Shown here: positions 54,177 through 61,938 of the stretch, piece by piece
How positions within the stretch are numbered: the first letter of the stretch is position 1
How the letters are laid out: the number at the start of each line of letters is the position of its first letter
Source of the DNA: an uncultured Christensenellaceae bacterium
Lineage (GTDB): Bacteria; Bacillota; Clostridia; Christensenellales; Aristaeellaceae
Direction: 5' to 3'
Length of the DNA: 64,000 nucleotides
Assembly (NCBI GenBank): GCA_905234985.1
Contig: CAJOJQ010000005.1
Span: 62,001 to 126,000, forward strand
Made by a program: the position numbers and the translations under genes
Notes under the pieces: model-generated
The model's input: only the letters and a program-made list of their open reading frames with translations
Databases searched by the model: none
What the model was told of the DNA's origin: nothing

Positions 54177-54547
54177 GGGGGCTTCTTCAGCCCCCATGCC
54201 CCCGAACCAGGGAGGTGACCTCCCTGGACCCACACTCAAGTCGCAAATCATCGCTCCTGGGCGGGCGGCAAAGCCGCCCACGGTGCGCGAAGCGCACCTG
54301 AAAAACGAGGATATGACCAGGAAAAAGCTCGCTTTTTCCCTGGCATTTTATCTTTTCCAAACAGGCGCATATCGTTTGTTTTTATGTGTTTGTAAATCGC
54401 CGGATGGGGTGCAGGGGATCATCCCCTGCCGCAGGGACGAACCGCCGATGACCGCCTGTGGCGGGAATCTCATCGGCGGTGAGATCAGCCGAAAGGGAGC
54501 AATCTCCCCATGAGGGGGAGTTGCGACCATTGAGGCTGCGGAATCAG
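54177..54547. repeat. intergenic hairpin array 3
   Basis: Consecutive stems include GGGGGCT/AGCCCCC (54177-54195) and CCAGGGAGGT/ACCTCCCTGG (54207-54227). GGGCGGC/GCCGCCC (54263-54279) and GGTGCGC/GCGCACC (54282-54298) follow, then an A-rich stem (54317-54343) and GCAGGGGAT/ATCCCCTGC (54411-54429). A module at 54434-54542 has an 11-bp outer stem (54441-54451 / 54470-54480), an inner CCGCC/GGCGG stem and a CTCCCC/GGGGAG stem (54504-54520). The module is the direct counterpart of the inverted copy in array 1. The 409-bp gap holds no gene. Confidence 0.85.
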
Positions 54548-54575
54548 GGGCCGCGGAGGTCCCTGAGGTCTTAGC

Positions 54576-56966
54576 TTACGCCCGCAGCACCGCGCCGAAC
54601 TGATCCTTGCTGATTTTCAGGGCTTTTTCGGTCAGGCGGGTGATTTCCTCGTCGGTGAGGGTATGATCCGCCGCGCGGAAGGTGAGGGAGAAGGCCACGG
54701 ACTTGTTGCCCGCGCCGATCTGGATGCCCCGGAACACGTCGAACATGCGAATATCCTCTAACATAGCGCCGCAGCCGGAGCGCAGAGCGGCCATAAGGGG
54801 GCCTACCTGCTGGCTGTCCTTCATGACCAGGGCCAGGTCGCGGGTCACGGCGGGGAAGCGGGCGATGGGCTTCACTTCGCCCATGGGCGCGGAAAGGGAG
54901 AAGAAAAGAGGCAGGTCGATCCAGGCCAGATACACCCGGCCCGTCAGGTCGAATTTCTCCGCCGCGTCGGGGTGCATTTCGCCCACCAGGGCCAGAATTT
55001 GATCGTCGGAAACCAGCGCGGCCCGGCGTCCGGGATGGAGGTAAGGCGCGTTGCAGATTTCCACGGTGTAGGCGATGCCCGCCTGTTTGCACAGTGCTTC
55101 CACCACGCCGCGCATGGAATAGAAGTCCGCGTCGCCGTACATGCCGATCACCAGCTCGTGGGTCTCGGTGGGCAGGCCGTCGGCGGTCTTATTCTGCGCG
55201 TCGTAAATGGTGCCCAGCTCGTATATGCGGCCCGTTTCGTTGCCGTTCTTGACGTTGGTGGCTAAGGTTTTGAGCAGGCCCGGCAGCAGGGTGGTGCGCA
55301 TGCAGGAGGTGTCCTCGCCCAGGGGGTTCCGGATCATCAAAGGCTGATTCCGGGGATCGCTTTCCTTGAGGCCCAGCAGGGCGATGGATTTGGGAGAAAT
55401 GAAGGAGAAGGTCATGGTCTCATAAAAGCCCATGCCGGTGAGCTGACGGCGCAGTTCCCCTTCCCTGCGGCCCGTTTCATTCAGGCCGCCCATGGGGGTT
55501 TCGCCCCGCAGGTGGGTAATGGGGATGCGGTCGTAGCCCGCGTAGCGCAGCACTTCTTCGCAGATGTCCGCCTCCTGCTCCATATCCTGGCGGAAGGTGG
55601 GGGCGGTGACCACCATTTCATCCCCGTTCCGGGAAACGGTGAATAAAAGCTTTTTGAGGATGCTTTCCATTTCTTCGGGAGCAATATCCACGCCCGCGCG
55701 CCGGGCCATCCGGGCGCAGGAAACGGTGAGGGTGACGGGCTGCACGGGATGGGGGTAGCAGTCGATCACGCCGGAGACCACGTCGCCCGCGTCCAGCTCG
55801 TTCACCATCTGGCAGGCCCGGTTCAGGGCGTCCATGACGGTGGCGGGAGACACGCCGCGTTCAAAATGGCCGCTGGCTTCCGTGCGGATGCCCAGGGAGC
55901 GGGCGGTGACGCGGATGGAAGCCCGGTCGAAGGAGGCGCACTCAAAGAGCACTTCCCGGGTGTTTTCGGTGATTTCGCTTTCCTCGCCGCCCATGATGCC
56001 GGCCAGGCCGGTGGGGCCCTGCTCGTCGCAGATCATGAGCTCGGTGCCATTAAGATTGTATTCCTTGCCGTCCAGGGTGGTCAGCTTTTCGCCCTGGGCC
56101 GCCTTGCGCACGATGATGTGACGGCCCCGCACCTTGTCCAGGTCAAAGGCGTGCATGGGGTGGCCGGTTTCCAGCATGACGAAGTTGGTGATGTCCACCA
56201 TGTTGTTGATGGAGCGCATGCCCGCCGCGTGGAGATACTGCCGAAGCCAGGCGGGGCTTTCGCCGATGCGCACATTCTTGACCACCTTGGCGGCGTACCG
56301 GGGGCACAGGGTATCCTCCAGTACGTCCACCTTGGCGAAATCGTGAATGTCGCCGCCCACTTCTTTCACTTCGATCTTGGGCAGCTTCAGTTCCGTGCCC
56401 ATGGCGGCGGCGGTTTCCCTCGCCACACCCCAGACGGACAGGCAATCCGGCCGATTGGCTAAAATCTCAAAATCGATCACCATGTCGTCCAGACCGAAAA
56501 TGGGCTTCACGTCCGCGCCCAGGGGATAATCTTCGTTGAAGATCAGCAGGCCCGCCGTGCCCACGGAGGGGTACAGCTCCACCGGCACGCCGATTTCGGG
56601 GCCGGAGCACAGCATGCCCTGGGATTCCACGCCCCGGAGCTTGCCCTTTTTGATGACGACGCCGCCGGGCAGCTTGGCCCCGATCTTGGCCACGGGCACC
56701 AAAATGCCCTCTTTTACGTTAGGCGCGCCGCACACGATCTGCAAAGGCTCCCCTTCGCCCACGTCCACGGTGCAGACATGCAGATGGTCGCTGTTTTCGT
56801 GATCCCGGCAGGTGAGTACCTTGCCGACCACCACGCCCTCCAGCTCGGGGGCGATGGGTTCGGTGCCCTCCACGCCCGTGCCGGTCATGACCATGCGGCT
56901 TTCGTATTCCGCAGGAGAAACGGGAATATCGGCATATTCTTTCAGCCATTTCATAGATACTTTCAT
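54576..56966 (-). CDS. pheT: phenylalanyl-tRNA synthetase beta subunit
   Basis: A 796-residue subunit of the (alpha-beta)2 enzyme that charges tRNA-Phe. Order of domains: tRNA-binding/EMAP-like (about 40-150; HENSDHLHVCTVDVGEG), B3/B4 editing region (about 200-380), B5 (about 395-470), the catalytic-like core (about 480-680), and the C-terminal ferredoxin-fold anticodon-binding domain (about 700-795; PIARFPAVTRDLALVMKDS). ATG 56966 is preferred with GGGAGG ten bases upstream. It follows pheS after 89 bp that contain a hairpin. Confidence 0.95.
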   Translation of the reverse strand: MKVSMKWLKEYADIPVSPAEYESRMVMTGTGVEGTEPIAPELEGVVVGKVLTCRDHENSDHLHVCTVDVGEGEPLQIVCGAPNVKEGILVPVAKIGAKLPGGVVIKKGKLRGVESQGMLCSGPEIGVPVELYPSVGTAGLLIFNEDYPLGADVKPIFGLDDMVIDFEILANRPDCLSVWGVARETAAAMGTELKLPKIEVKEVGGDIHDFAKVDVLEDTLCPRYAAKVVKNVRIGESPAWLRQYLHAAGMRSINNMVDITNFVMLETGHPMHAFDLDKVRGRHIIVRKAAQGEKLTTLDGKEYNLNGTELMICDEQGPTGLAGIMGGEESEITENTREVLFECASFDRASIRVTARSLGIRTEASGHFERGVSPATVMDALNRACQMVNELDAGDVVSGVIDCYPHPVQPVTLTVSCARMARRAGVDIAPEEMESILKKLLFTVSRNGDEMVVTAPTFRQDMEQEADICEEVLRYAGYDRIPITHLRGETPMGGLNETGRREGELRRQLTGMGFYETMTFSFISPKSIALLGLKESDPRNQPLMIRNPLGEDTSCMRTTLLPGLLKTLATNVKNGNETGRIYELGTIYDAQNKTADGLPTETHELVIGMYGDADFYSMRGVVEALCKQAGIAYTVEICNAPYLHPGRRAALVSDDQILALVGEMHPDAAEKFDLTGRVYLAWIDLPLFFSLSAPMGEVKPIARFPAVTRDLALVMKDSQQVGPLMAALRSGCGAMLEDIRMFDVFRGIQIGAGNKSVAFSLTFRAADHTLTDEEITRLTEKALKISKDQFGAVLRA

Positions 56967-57002
56967 AAAATATGATCCTCCCAATATGGTTTTCGGGTGG
57001 GC

Positions 57003-57039
57003 GCGGGAGGGGGCTTTTGACTCAAAAGCCTCCTCCCGC
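57003..57039. repeat. pheS-pheT intercistronic hairpin
   Basis: Arms 57003-57020 and 57022-57039 pair over about 18 bp with one wobble, centred between pheS and pheT. It may stabilise or attenuate the transcript; no T-tract is adjacent. Confidence 0.7.
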
Positions 57040-57055
57040 CGTTCCTTCTCGTTCC

Positions 57056-58084
57056 TTACCTGAACTGCCGGAGGAAGCGAAGATCGCCCTCATACAGCAG
57101 CCGCATGTCCTTGATGCCGTAGCGCAGCATGGTGATGCGTTCCACGCCGATGCCGAAGGCAAAGCCGGAATAGACCTTGCTGTCGATGCCGCACATTTCC
57201 AGAACTTTCGGGTTCACCATGCCGCAGCCCAGCACCTCGATCCAGCCGGTGCCCTTGCAGACGCGGCAGCCCTTGCCGTGGCAGTTGAAGCAGGTCAGGT
57301 CCACTTCGGCGCTGGGTTCGGTGAAGGGGAAGAAGGAGGGACGGAAGCGCACTTCGATATCCTGGCCGTAGAGCCGCTTGGCGAAAGCGTCCAAGGTGCC
57401 CTTCAAATCGGCCATGGTCACGTCCTTATCCACCACCAGGCCCTCGATCTGGTGGAACACGGGGCTGTGGGTGGCGTCCACCTCATCGGCACGGAACACC
57501 CGGCCGGGGCACACGATGCGGATGGGGGGCTTCTGTTTCAGCATGGTGCGGGCCTGCACGGGGCTGGTCTGGGAGCGAAGCACCACGTTATCGTCGATAT
57601 AGAAGGTGTCCTGAGCGTCCCTGGCGGGATGGTTTTTGGGCACGTTCAGCAGTTCGAAATTATACAGATCCAGTTCCACTTCGGGGCCTTCCACCACGGA
57701 AAAGCCCATGGAGGTGAAGCAGTCCAGCACTTCGTTGAGTACCAGATTCATGGGATGCTCCGCGCCCATGGGGGGCACGGGCCGGGGTTCGGTCACGTCG
57801 ATGGCCTCCTTGGCGAGCCTTGCTTCCTTTTCCTTCCGGGCCAGCTCCGCCTGCTTTTCGTCCAGCAGGGCGGTGAGCTTTTCCCGGGCTTCGTTGATGA
57901 CCTGCCCCATCTTGGGCCGCTCTTCGGGACTCAATTGTCCCATGCCGCGCAGCAGCGCCGTCAGGCTGCCCTTTTTGCCCAGCACCTTCACCCGCAGGGC
58001 GTCCAGGGCGGACAGCGCTTCCGCGCTTTCCAGTTCTTTTCGCAGTTCCTCGCCGATCTGCGCAAGATTTTCCCGAATATCCAT
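57056..58084 (-). CDS. pheS: phenylalanyl-tRNA synthetase alpha subunit
   Basis: A 342-residue class II synthetase subunit. An N-terminal coiled coil (about 1-85) is followed by the class II core: motif 1 around HPMNLVLNEVLDCF, motif 2 CPGRVFRADEVDATHSPVFHQIEG, and motif 3 GFAFGIGVERITMLRYGI. The FNCHGKGCRVCKGTGW stretch is a CxxC-type zinc loop. ATG 58084 is chosen over ATG 58090 because AGGAGG lies nine bases before it. It is controlled by the upstream T-box. Confidence 0.95.
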   Translation of the reverse strand: MDIRENLAQIGEELRKELESAEALSALDALRVKVLGKKGSLTALLRGMGQLSPEERPKMGQVINEAREKLTALLDEKQAELARKEKEARLAKEAIDVTEPRPVPPMGAEHPMNLVLNEVLDCFTSMGFSVVEGPEVELDLYNFELLNVPKNHPARDAQDTFYIDDNVVLRSQTSPVQARTMLKQKPPIRIVCPGRVFRADEVDATHSPVFHQIEGLVVDKDVTMADLKGTLDAFAKRLYGQDIEVRFRPSFFPFTEPSAEVDLTCFNCHGKGCRVCKGTGWIEVLGCGMVNPKVLEMCGIDSKVYSGFAFGIGVERITMLRYGIKDMRLLYEGDLRFLRQFR

Positions 58085-58110
58085 GTGCATCGTCCTCCTA
58101 TAAAATGAAA

Positions 58111-58345
58111 ACGCCCATGGCGAAAGCCATGGGGCGTGATAGGCGCACGCGGTACCACCCAATTTCAGCGGCAGGGTTCCATGAACCGTTTGCCGTTCTC
58201 GTGTCCCTTAACGCGGGCATACGGCGGGGCCTACTGATGATTCAGCCTCGCGGCTCCGGAGCGAATTTCCCCCGCGCGTTTCGGGCGGCTTCCAGCCCAT
58301 GGCCAGCCCTTCTCTCGTGAAACGCGGCGATGGAGGCGTTGTTCT
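58111..58345 (-). ncRNA. T-box leader of pheST
   Basis: Read on the minus strand, the leader holds a large stem I region, then the T-box consensus GGGTGGTACCGCG (58160-58148), then a terminator stem (58137-58126 / 58121-58111) ending in a T-rich run just before pheS. A TTC Phe codon at 58265-58263, in GAAATTCGC, is a plausible specifier. Uncharged tRNA-Phe should favour antitermination. Confidence 0.88.
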
Positions 58346-58365
58346 CCTTCATGGCCGATGGCGGC

Positions 58366-58394
58366 ATTATACCACGGGAGGGGAAAATGGTCAA
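58366..58394 (-). promoter_or_regulatory. promoter of the pheST operon
   Basis: On the minus strand TTGACC (58394-58389), a 17-bp spacer and TATAAT (58371-58366) lie just upstream of the T-box leader. Confidence 0.82.
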
Positions 58395-58407
58395 GCATTT
58401 CCTGCTT

Positions 58408-58890
58408 TTACAGCATTATTTCATAGTACAGATAATCCCCGGTAAACGCGCTTTCCGTCCGGTTGGGCTTTCTGTCGTACAGCGCAAAGCCCACCGATTC
58501 GTAATTTCTCGGCGCGATCAGGTTGCTGTTGGTGCAGACGATGATCCGTTTCAGCCCTTCATACGCCTTGATCCTTCGCAGGGCTTCTTCCAGCTGCAAA
58601 CGCCCGTATCCCCTGCCCTTATAGGACTCCCTGATTCCGTTATGGCCGATCTCCACGTAGTCCGGCCTGTGCCGGGGATCCCACGTCACAAAACCGATGG
58701 GTTTCCCGTCCAGGCAGGTCACCAGGCCGTATTTGTCGGCAATTTCCGGATTGTCATAAAAGAAACGGTCCGCTTCCTGCCAGTCCGCATCCCAAATCTG
58801 CTTATTTCTTGCATCGAAGGAATGAGCGTCAACAAGCATATCATACAGCGTTCCCCGCGGAAAATCAGAAATCTTCCTGAATTCAATCAT
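58408..58890 (-). CDS. GNAT-family acetyltransferase
   Basis: A 160-residue GNAT protein: IGFVTWDPRHRPDYVEIGHNGI, then the acetyl-CoA loop ESYKGRGYGRLQLEEALRRIKA, then NYESVGFALYDR. The start overlaps the AAA+ gene stop by 8 bp, so it is the last gene of that operon. The substrate is unknown. Confidence 0.85.
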   Translation of the reverse strand: MIEFRKISDFPRGTLYDMLVDAHSFDARNKQIWDADWQEADRFFYDNPEIADKYGLVTCLDGKPIGFVTWDPRHRPDYVEIGHNGIRESYKGRGYGRLQLEEALRRIKAYEGLKRIIVCTNSNLIAPRNYESVGFALYDRKPNRTESAFTGDYLYYEIML

Positions 58891-59971
58891 GCGGTTCCTC
58901 GGGGTTGCTTTCCTCCGCCTCGGGTTCCTTTTCTCCCACGGCGGCCAGCAGATCGGCCCGGGTCAAACACATGAGCGATTCCCTGGTGATTTCCGTTTTG
59001 CCCGCCGCCAGCCTGTCCGCCTGGGCGGCGATGGCCTTTTCAAACAGGTTGCGCACGCCCCGTGCGTTGCCGAAGCTCTCAATATCTTTGCTTTCCCGGG
59101 TCAGGATGTCCGTCAGGGTATCTTTGGCGGCGTCCTCCAGGGTATAGCCGCTTTTTTCGCAGCGCATGGTGAAAATGCCCGTCATTTCCTCCACGGTGTA
59201 ATCCGGGAAGAACATGAAGCGGTTGAAGCGGGATTCCAGGCCGGGGTTGGATTCCACAAATTCCTTCATCAGTTCCGTATACCCCGCCACGATCACCACT
59301 AAATCGTCCCGGTGATCCTCCATGGCTTTGAGCAGGGTGTCCACCGCCTCCAGGCCGTAATCGCTGCCGCCCCGGTTGGTGAGGGCGTAGGCTTCGTCGA
59401 TGAACAGCACGCCGCCCTTGGCCTTTTCGATCACTTCGGCGGTTTTGATGGCCGTCTGGCCCACGTAGCCCGCCACCAGGCCGGAGCGGTCCACCTCCAC
59501 CAGATGGCCCTTGGAAAGCACGCCCAAGCTCTTGTAAATGCGGCTCATGAGCCGGGCCACCATGGTTTTGCCCGTGCCGGGATTGCCGGAAAACACCATA
59601 TGCAGGGCCAAATCGGGGGTAGGCAGGCCGTGCTGCTGCCGGGCCTTGCAAATTTCGATCCAGTTGATCAGGCTGTCCACTTCGTCCTTGATCCGATCCA
59701 GCCCGATATAGCCGTGCAGTTCCTTTTTCAGGTCTTCGATATTTTCAGCGGGTTCTTCTTCCTTTTCGGATTTCTCCGCCTTTTCTTCTTTCTTTTCCTC
59801 CGTCTTCGCGGCAGGCGCGGCGGATTCCGGCTTCTTTTCCGTTCCGGGAACGGTGGGCATGCCAGTCGGTTTAATACCCCACAAATCCTCGCTGACCAGC
59901 TGCATGCGCTGTTTCAGCAGCCCCTGCATGATTTCATTCTGCAATTGAATGATTTCGTCCTTGCGATCCAT
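58883..59971 (-). CDS. CbbX/SpoVK-type AAA+ ATPase
   Basis: A 362-residue AAA+ protein. Residues 1-85 form a charged N-terminal segment rich in Lys and Glu. The ATPase follows with LHGYIGLDRIKDEVDSLINW, Walker A FSGNPGTGKTMVARL, Walker B GGVLFIDEAYAL, sensor VVIVAGYTELMKEF and arginine fingers in ESRFNRF. It resembles SpoVK/CbbX remodellers. Its client is unknown; the operon (isomerase, this, GNAT) gives no direct clue. Confidence 0.85.
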   Translation of the reverse strand: MDRKDEIIQLQNEIMQGLLKQRMQLVSEDLWGIKPTGMPTVPGTEKKPESAAPAAKTEEKKEEKAEKSEKEEEPAENIEDLKKELHGYIGLDRIKDEVDSLINWIEICKARQQHGLPTPDLALHMVFSGNPGTGKTMVARLMSRIYKSLGVLSKGHLVEVDRSGLVAGYVGQTAIKTAEVIEKAKGGVLFIDEAYALTNRGGSDYGLEAVDTLLKAMEDHRDDLVVIVAGYTELMKEFVESNPGLESRFNRFMFFPDYTVEEMTGIFTMRCEKSGYTLEDAAKDTLTDILTRESKDIESFGNARGVRNLFEKAIAAQADRLAAGKTEITRESLMCLTRADLLAAVGEKEPEAEESNPEEPHD

Positions 59972-59982
59972 GTTCTTTCCCC

Positions 59983-60804
59983 CTATCCATCAAGCGCGCG
60001 AATGAACGCGAACGTGCGGTTTAAGTCCTGCCAATGAATCACGCCGTCCGGCAGGAAGGACGTGGCCTCCACCGTGTAATCCCCGGTATAAGGCAGGGAA
60101 GCGAGAAAGGAAAACAGCGCTTCAAAATCCACCATGCCCGTTCCGGGGTGCAGGGTGCCCAGGCGCTTCCAGTCCATATAGCCCCCGCCGTAATCGTTCA
60201 CATGCAGGTGGCGGATGTGCCCCTCCGTCCACAGGAAGCGGGTTTCCGGGGCGTAGAGGCTTTCCAGCTGCCCGTGAAAAGCGGCCATTTTGGTATCGAA
60301 CACAAAATGGGCCTGGGGATCGGCGGCCAAAATTTCCTTCCACCGGGTCAGAGGATCGCTTTGGGTACACACCACGTTTTCAACCAGCAGATCGAGGCCG
60401 TGTCCTTCCGCAATCTTTTTTAATTTCGGATAGGCGCGCAGGTTATATTCAAAGTGCTGATCGGAGGTCGGGCCGTTCCACAGGTGGGTCACCAGCCTGT
60501 CCGCGCCCAAAAACGCCGCAAGCTGGCAGTTAATCCGAAAGCGCTCCAGGGCACGGTCCCAGCCTTCCCCCGGCCCCTGGCTCAACGCTTCGCCAATGCT
60601 TTTTTCGCAGTGCATCACCGGAATGGGCAGGTTCAAATCCTTTATGAACCGGGCCAGGGCGTTAACCTGATCGTACCAGGTATCGTACATCATGAACTCC
60701 AGCCCGTCGCAGCGCAGGTTTTCCGCGCAGCCCTTGAGCAGCCGGTAATCCCGCCCGTTGGGCCGCCCGATCAGCGCCCCCGTGGAGCAAAGCACACGAT
60801 GCAT
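59983..60804 (-). CDS. sugar phosphate isomerase/epimerase-like TIM barrel protein
   Basis: A 273-residue xylose-isomerase-like TIM barrel: CDGLEFMMYDTWYDQV, metal-ligand-like HLWNGPTS and LLVENVVCTQSDP, FVFDTKMAAF, IRHLHVNDYGGG and GDYTVEATSF. It is probably a sugar isomerase or epimerase; the reaction is unknown. It lies 11 bp before the AAA+ gene in transcription order. Confidence 0.78.
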   Translation of the reverse strand: MHRVLCSTGALIGRPNGRDYRLLKGCAENLRCDGLEFMMYDTWYDQVNALARFIKDLNLPIPVMHCEKSIGEALSQGPGEGWDRALERFRINCQLAAFLGADRLVTHLWNGPTSDQHFEYNLRAYPKLKKIAEGHGLDLLVENVVCTQSDPLTRWKEILAADPQAHFVFDTKMAAFHGQLESLYAPETRFLWTEGHIRHLHVNDYGGGYMDWKRLGTLHPGTGMVDFEALFSFLASLPYTGDYTVEATSFLPDGVIHWQDLNRTFAFIRALDG

Positions 60805-60911
60805 CCTCTCACCCCGATTCCCCCTTTTTCCGTTCCAGTATACGCTGTATTTCCTGAAATGACAAGCCCTGTATTGGTTCAGTCTTGCCGTGAAAGAACA
60901 CTTTCGATCAT

Positions 60912-61012
60912 AGAGTTGAGAGTGGAGAGTGAAGAGTTGAGATTGATATAGTCGGTCAAATATGTGTTAATCGCTATATCATCTCCACTCTCAACTCTCC
61001 ACTCTTCACTCT
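60912..61012. repeat. inverted-repeat element C (low-complexity arms)
   Basis: The arms begin as AGAGT(T/G)-type reiterations (60912-60943; 60981-61012; about 5 mismatches in 32). They continue into perfect TGATATAG (60944-60951) and CTATATCA (60974-60981). The core TGATATAGTCGG is shared with elements A and B. It lies 13 bp after the HAD gene stop codon. Confidence 0.85.
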
Positions 61013-61025
61013 GCCTTAAAAGTCC

Positions 61026-61847
61026 TTAACCCTGCAAAATCAAGTCGATCGCTTCTGCGCATCCCCCATGATCCATGTCAGCCACCACCCGATCCGCCGC
61101 GTTTTTCACGGCGTCGGTGCCGTTGCCCATGGCGACGCCAAGGCCCGCCATGTACAGCATGGGAATATCGTTTTCCGCGTCGCCAACGGCGGCGGAGGCG
61201 GCCCGGTCGATGCCCAGCGCGTCGCAGAGGCGCATGAGGCCGGTGCCCTTATTGACGCCCAAGGCGGAACACTCTAAGGAAGACACTTCCGAATAGACCT
61301 TTTCCATTTGCAGATGCTCAAGCTGCGCCCTCGTGCGGATACGTTCAGCCGGGTCGGCGTGATACATATTGATTTTCAAAATCTCGTCCCGGCAGGCGTC
61401 AAAATACGCGAAAATATCCGGGGTCAGGGTCATGGCCCGTTCATACAAAGGCCGGTAAATACCCATATGGTAGTGATCCAGATTGTCCATGTGGGAGGAT
61501 TGGATCATATCTTTGTCGGCCAAAACGATCTGGGGCATCAAATCCTTGGTTGCCGCCAGGGCCATGATTTCTTCCGCCTGCGCCCTTGGAATGCCGCGCA
61601 GGGAAAAGGCTTCCCGTTTTTGTATATCATACAGCCCGCCGCCGCTGGCAAACACGGCGTAGCGGATTTCCGGCAGCAGGGGATAAAATTCCTCCAGCTC
61701 GGACACGGCGCGGCCCGTGCAGAACACCACGGCAACGCCCGCTTCCGCCGCCCGCCTTACGGCCTCCAGCGTGTCCGGGGCCACCTGCTTTTTACTGTTC
61801 AGCAGCGTGCCGTCAATATCCAGGGCGATCAAACGATATTTGCTCAT
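61026..61847 (-). CDS. Cof-type HAD-superfamily phosphatase
   Basis: A 273-residue HAD hydrolase with motif I LIALDIDGTLLNS, motif II VFCTGRAVSEL, and motifs III/IV GVNKGTGLMRLCDALGI and AVGDAENDIPMLYMAG. The C2-type cap domain is present. Members dephosphorylate sugar phosphates or flavin precursors; substrate unknown. Confidence 0.92.
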   Translation of the reverse strand: MSKYRLIALDIDGTLLNSKKQVAPDTLEAVRRAAEAGVAVVFCTGRAVSELEEFYPLLPEIRYAVFASGGGLYDIQKREAFSLRGIPRAQAEEIMALAATKDLMPQIVLADKDMIQSSHMDNLDHYHMGIYRPLYERAMTLTPDIFAYFDACRDEILKINMYHADPAERIRTRAQLEHLQMEKVYSEVSSLECSALGVNKGTGLMRLCDALGIDRAASAAVGDAENDIPMLYMAGLGVAMGNGTDAVKNAADRVVADMDHGGCAEAIDLILQG

Positions 61848-61876
61848 AGAGCCTCTCTTTCCAATGATAGAACAAG

Positions 61877-61911
61877 GCCCCCGGAAAGAGCGTCGCGTTC
61901 TTTCCGGGGGC
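61877..61911. terminator. terminator after the phosphofructokinase gene
   Basis: GCCCCCGGAAAGA (61877-61889) and TCTTTCCGGGGGC (61899-61911) form a perfect 13-bp stem in the gap between the phosphofructokinase stop and the HAD start. T-tracts are weak. Confidence 0.7.
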
Positions 61912-61938
61912 TTTAAGGCAATGCTGCCCGGTTATTGC

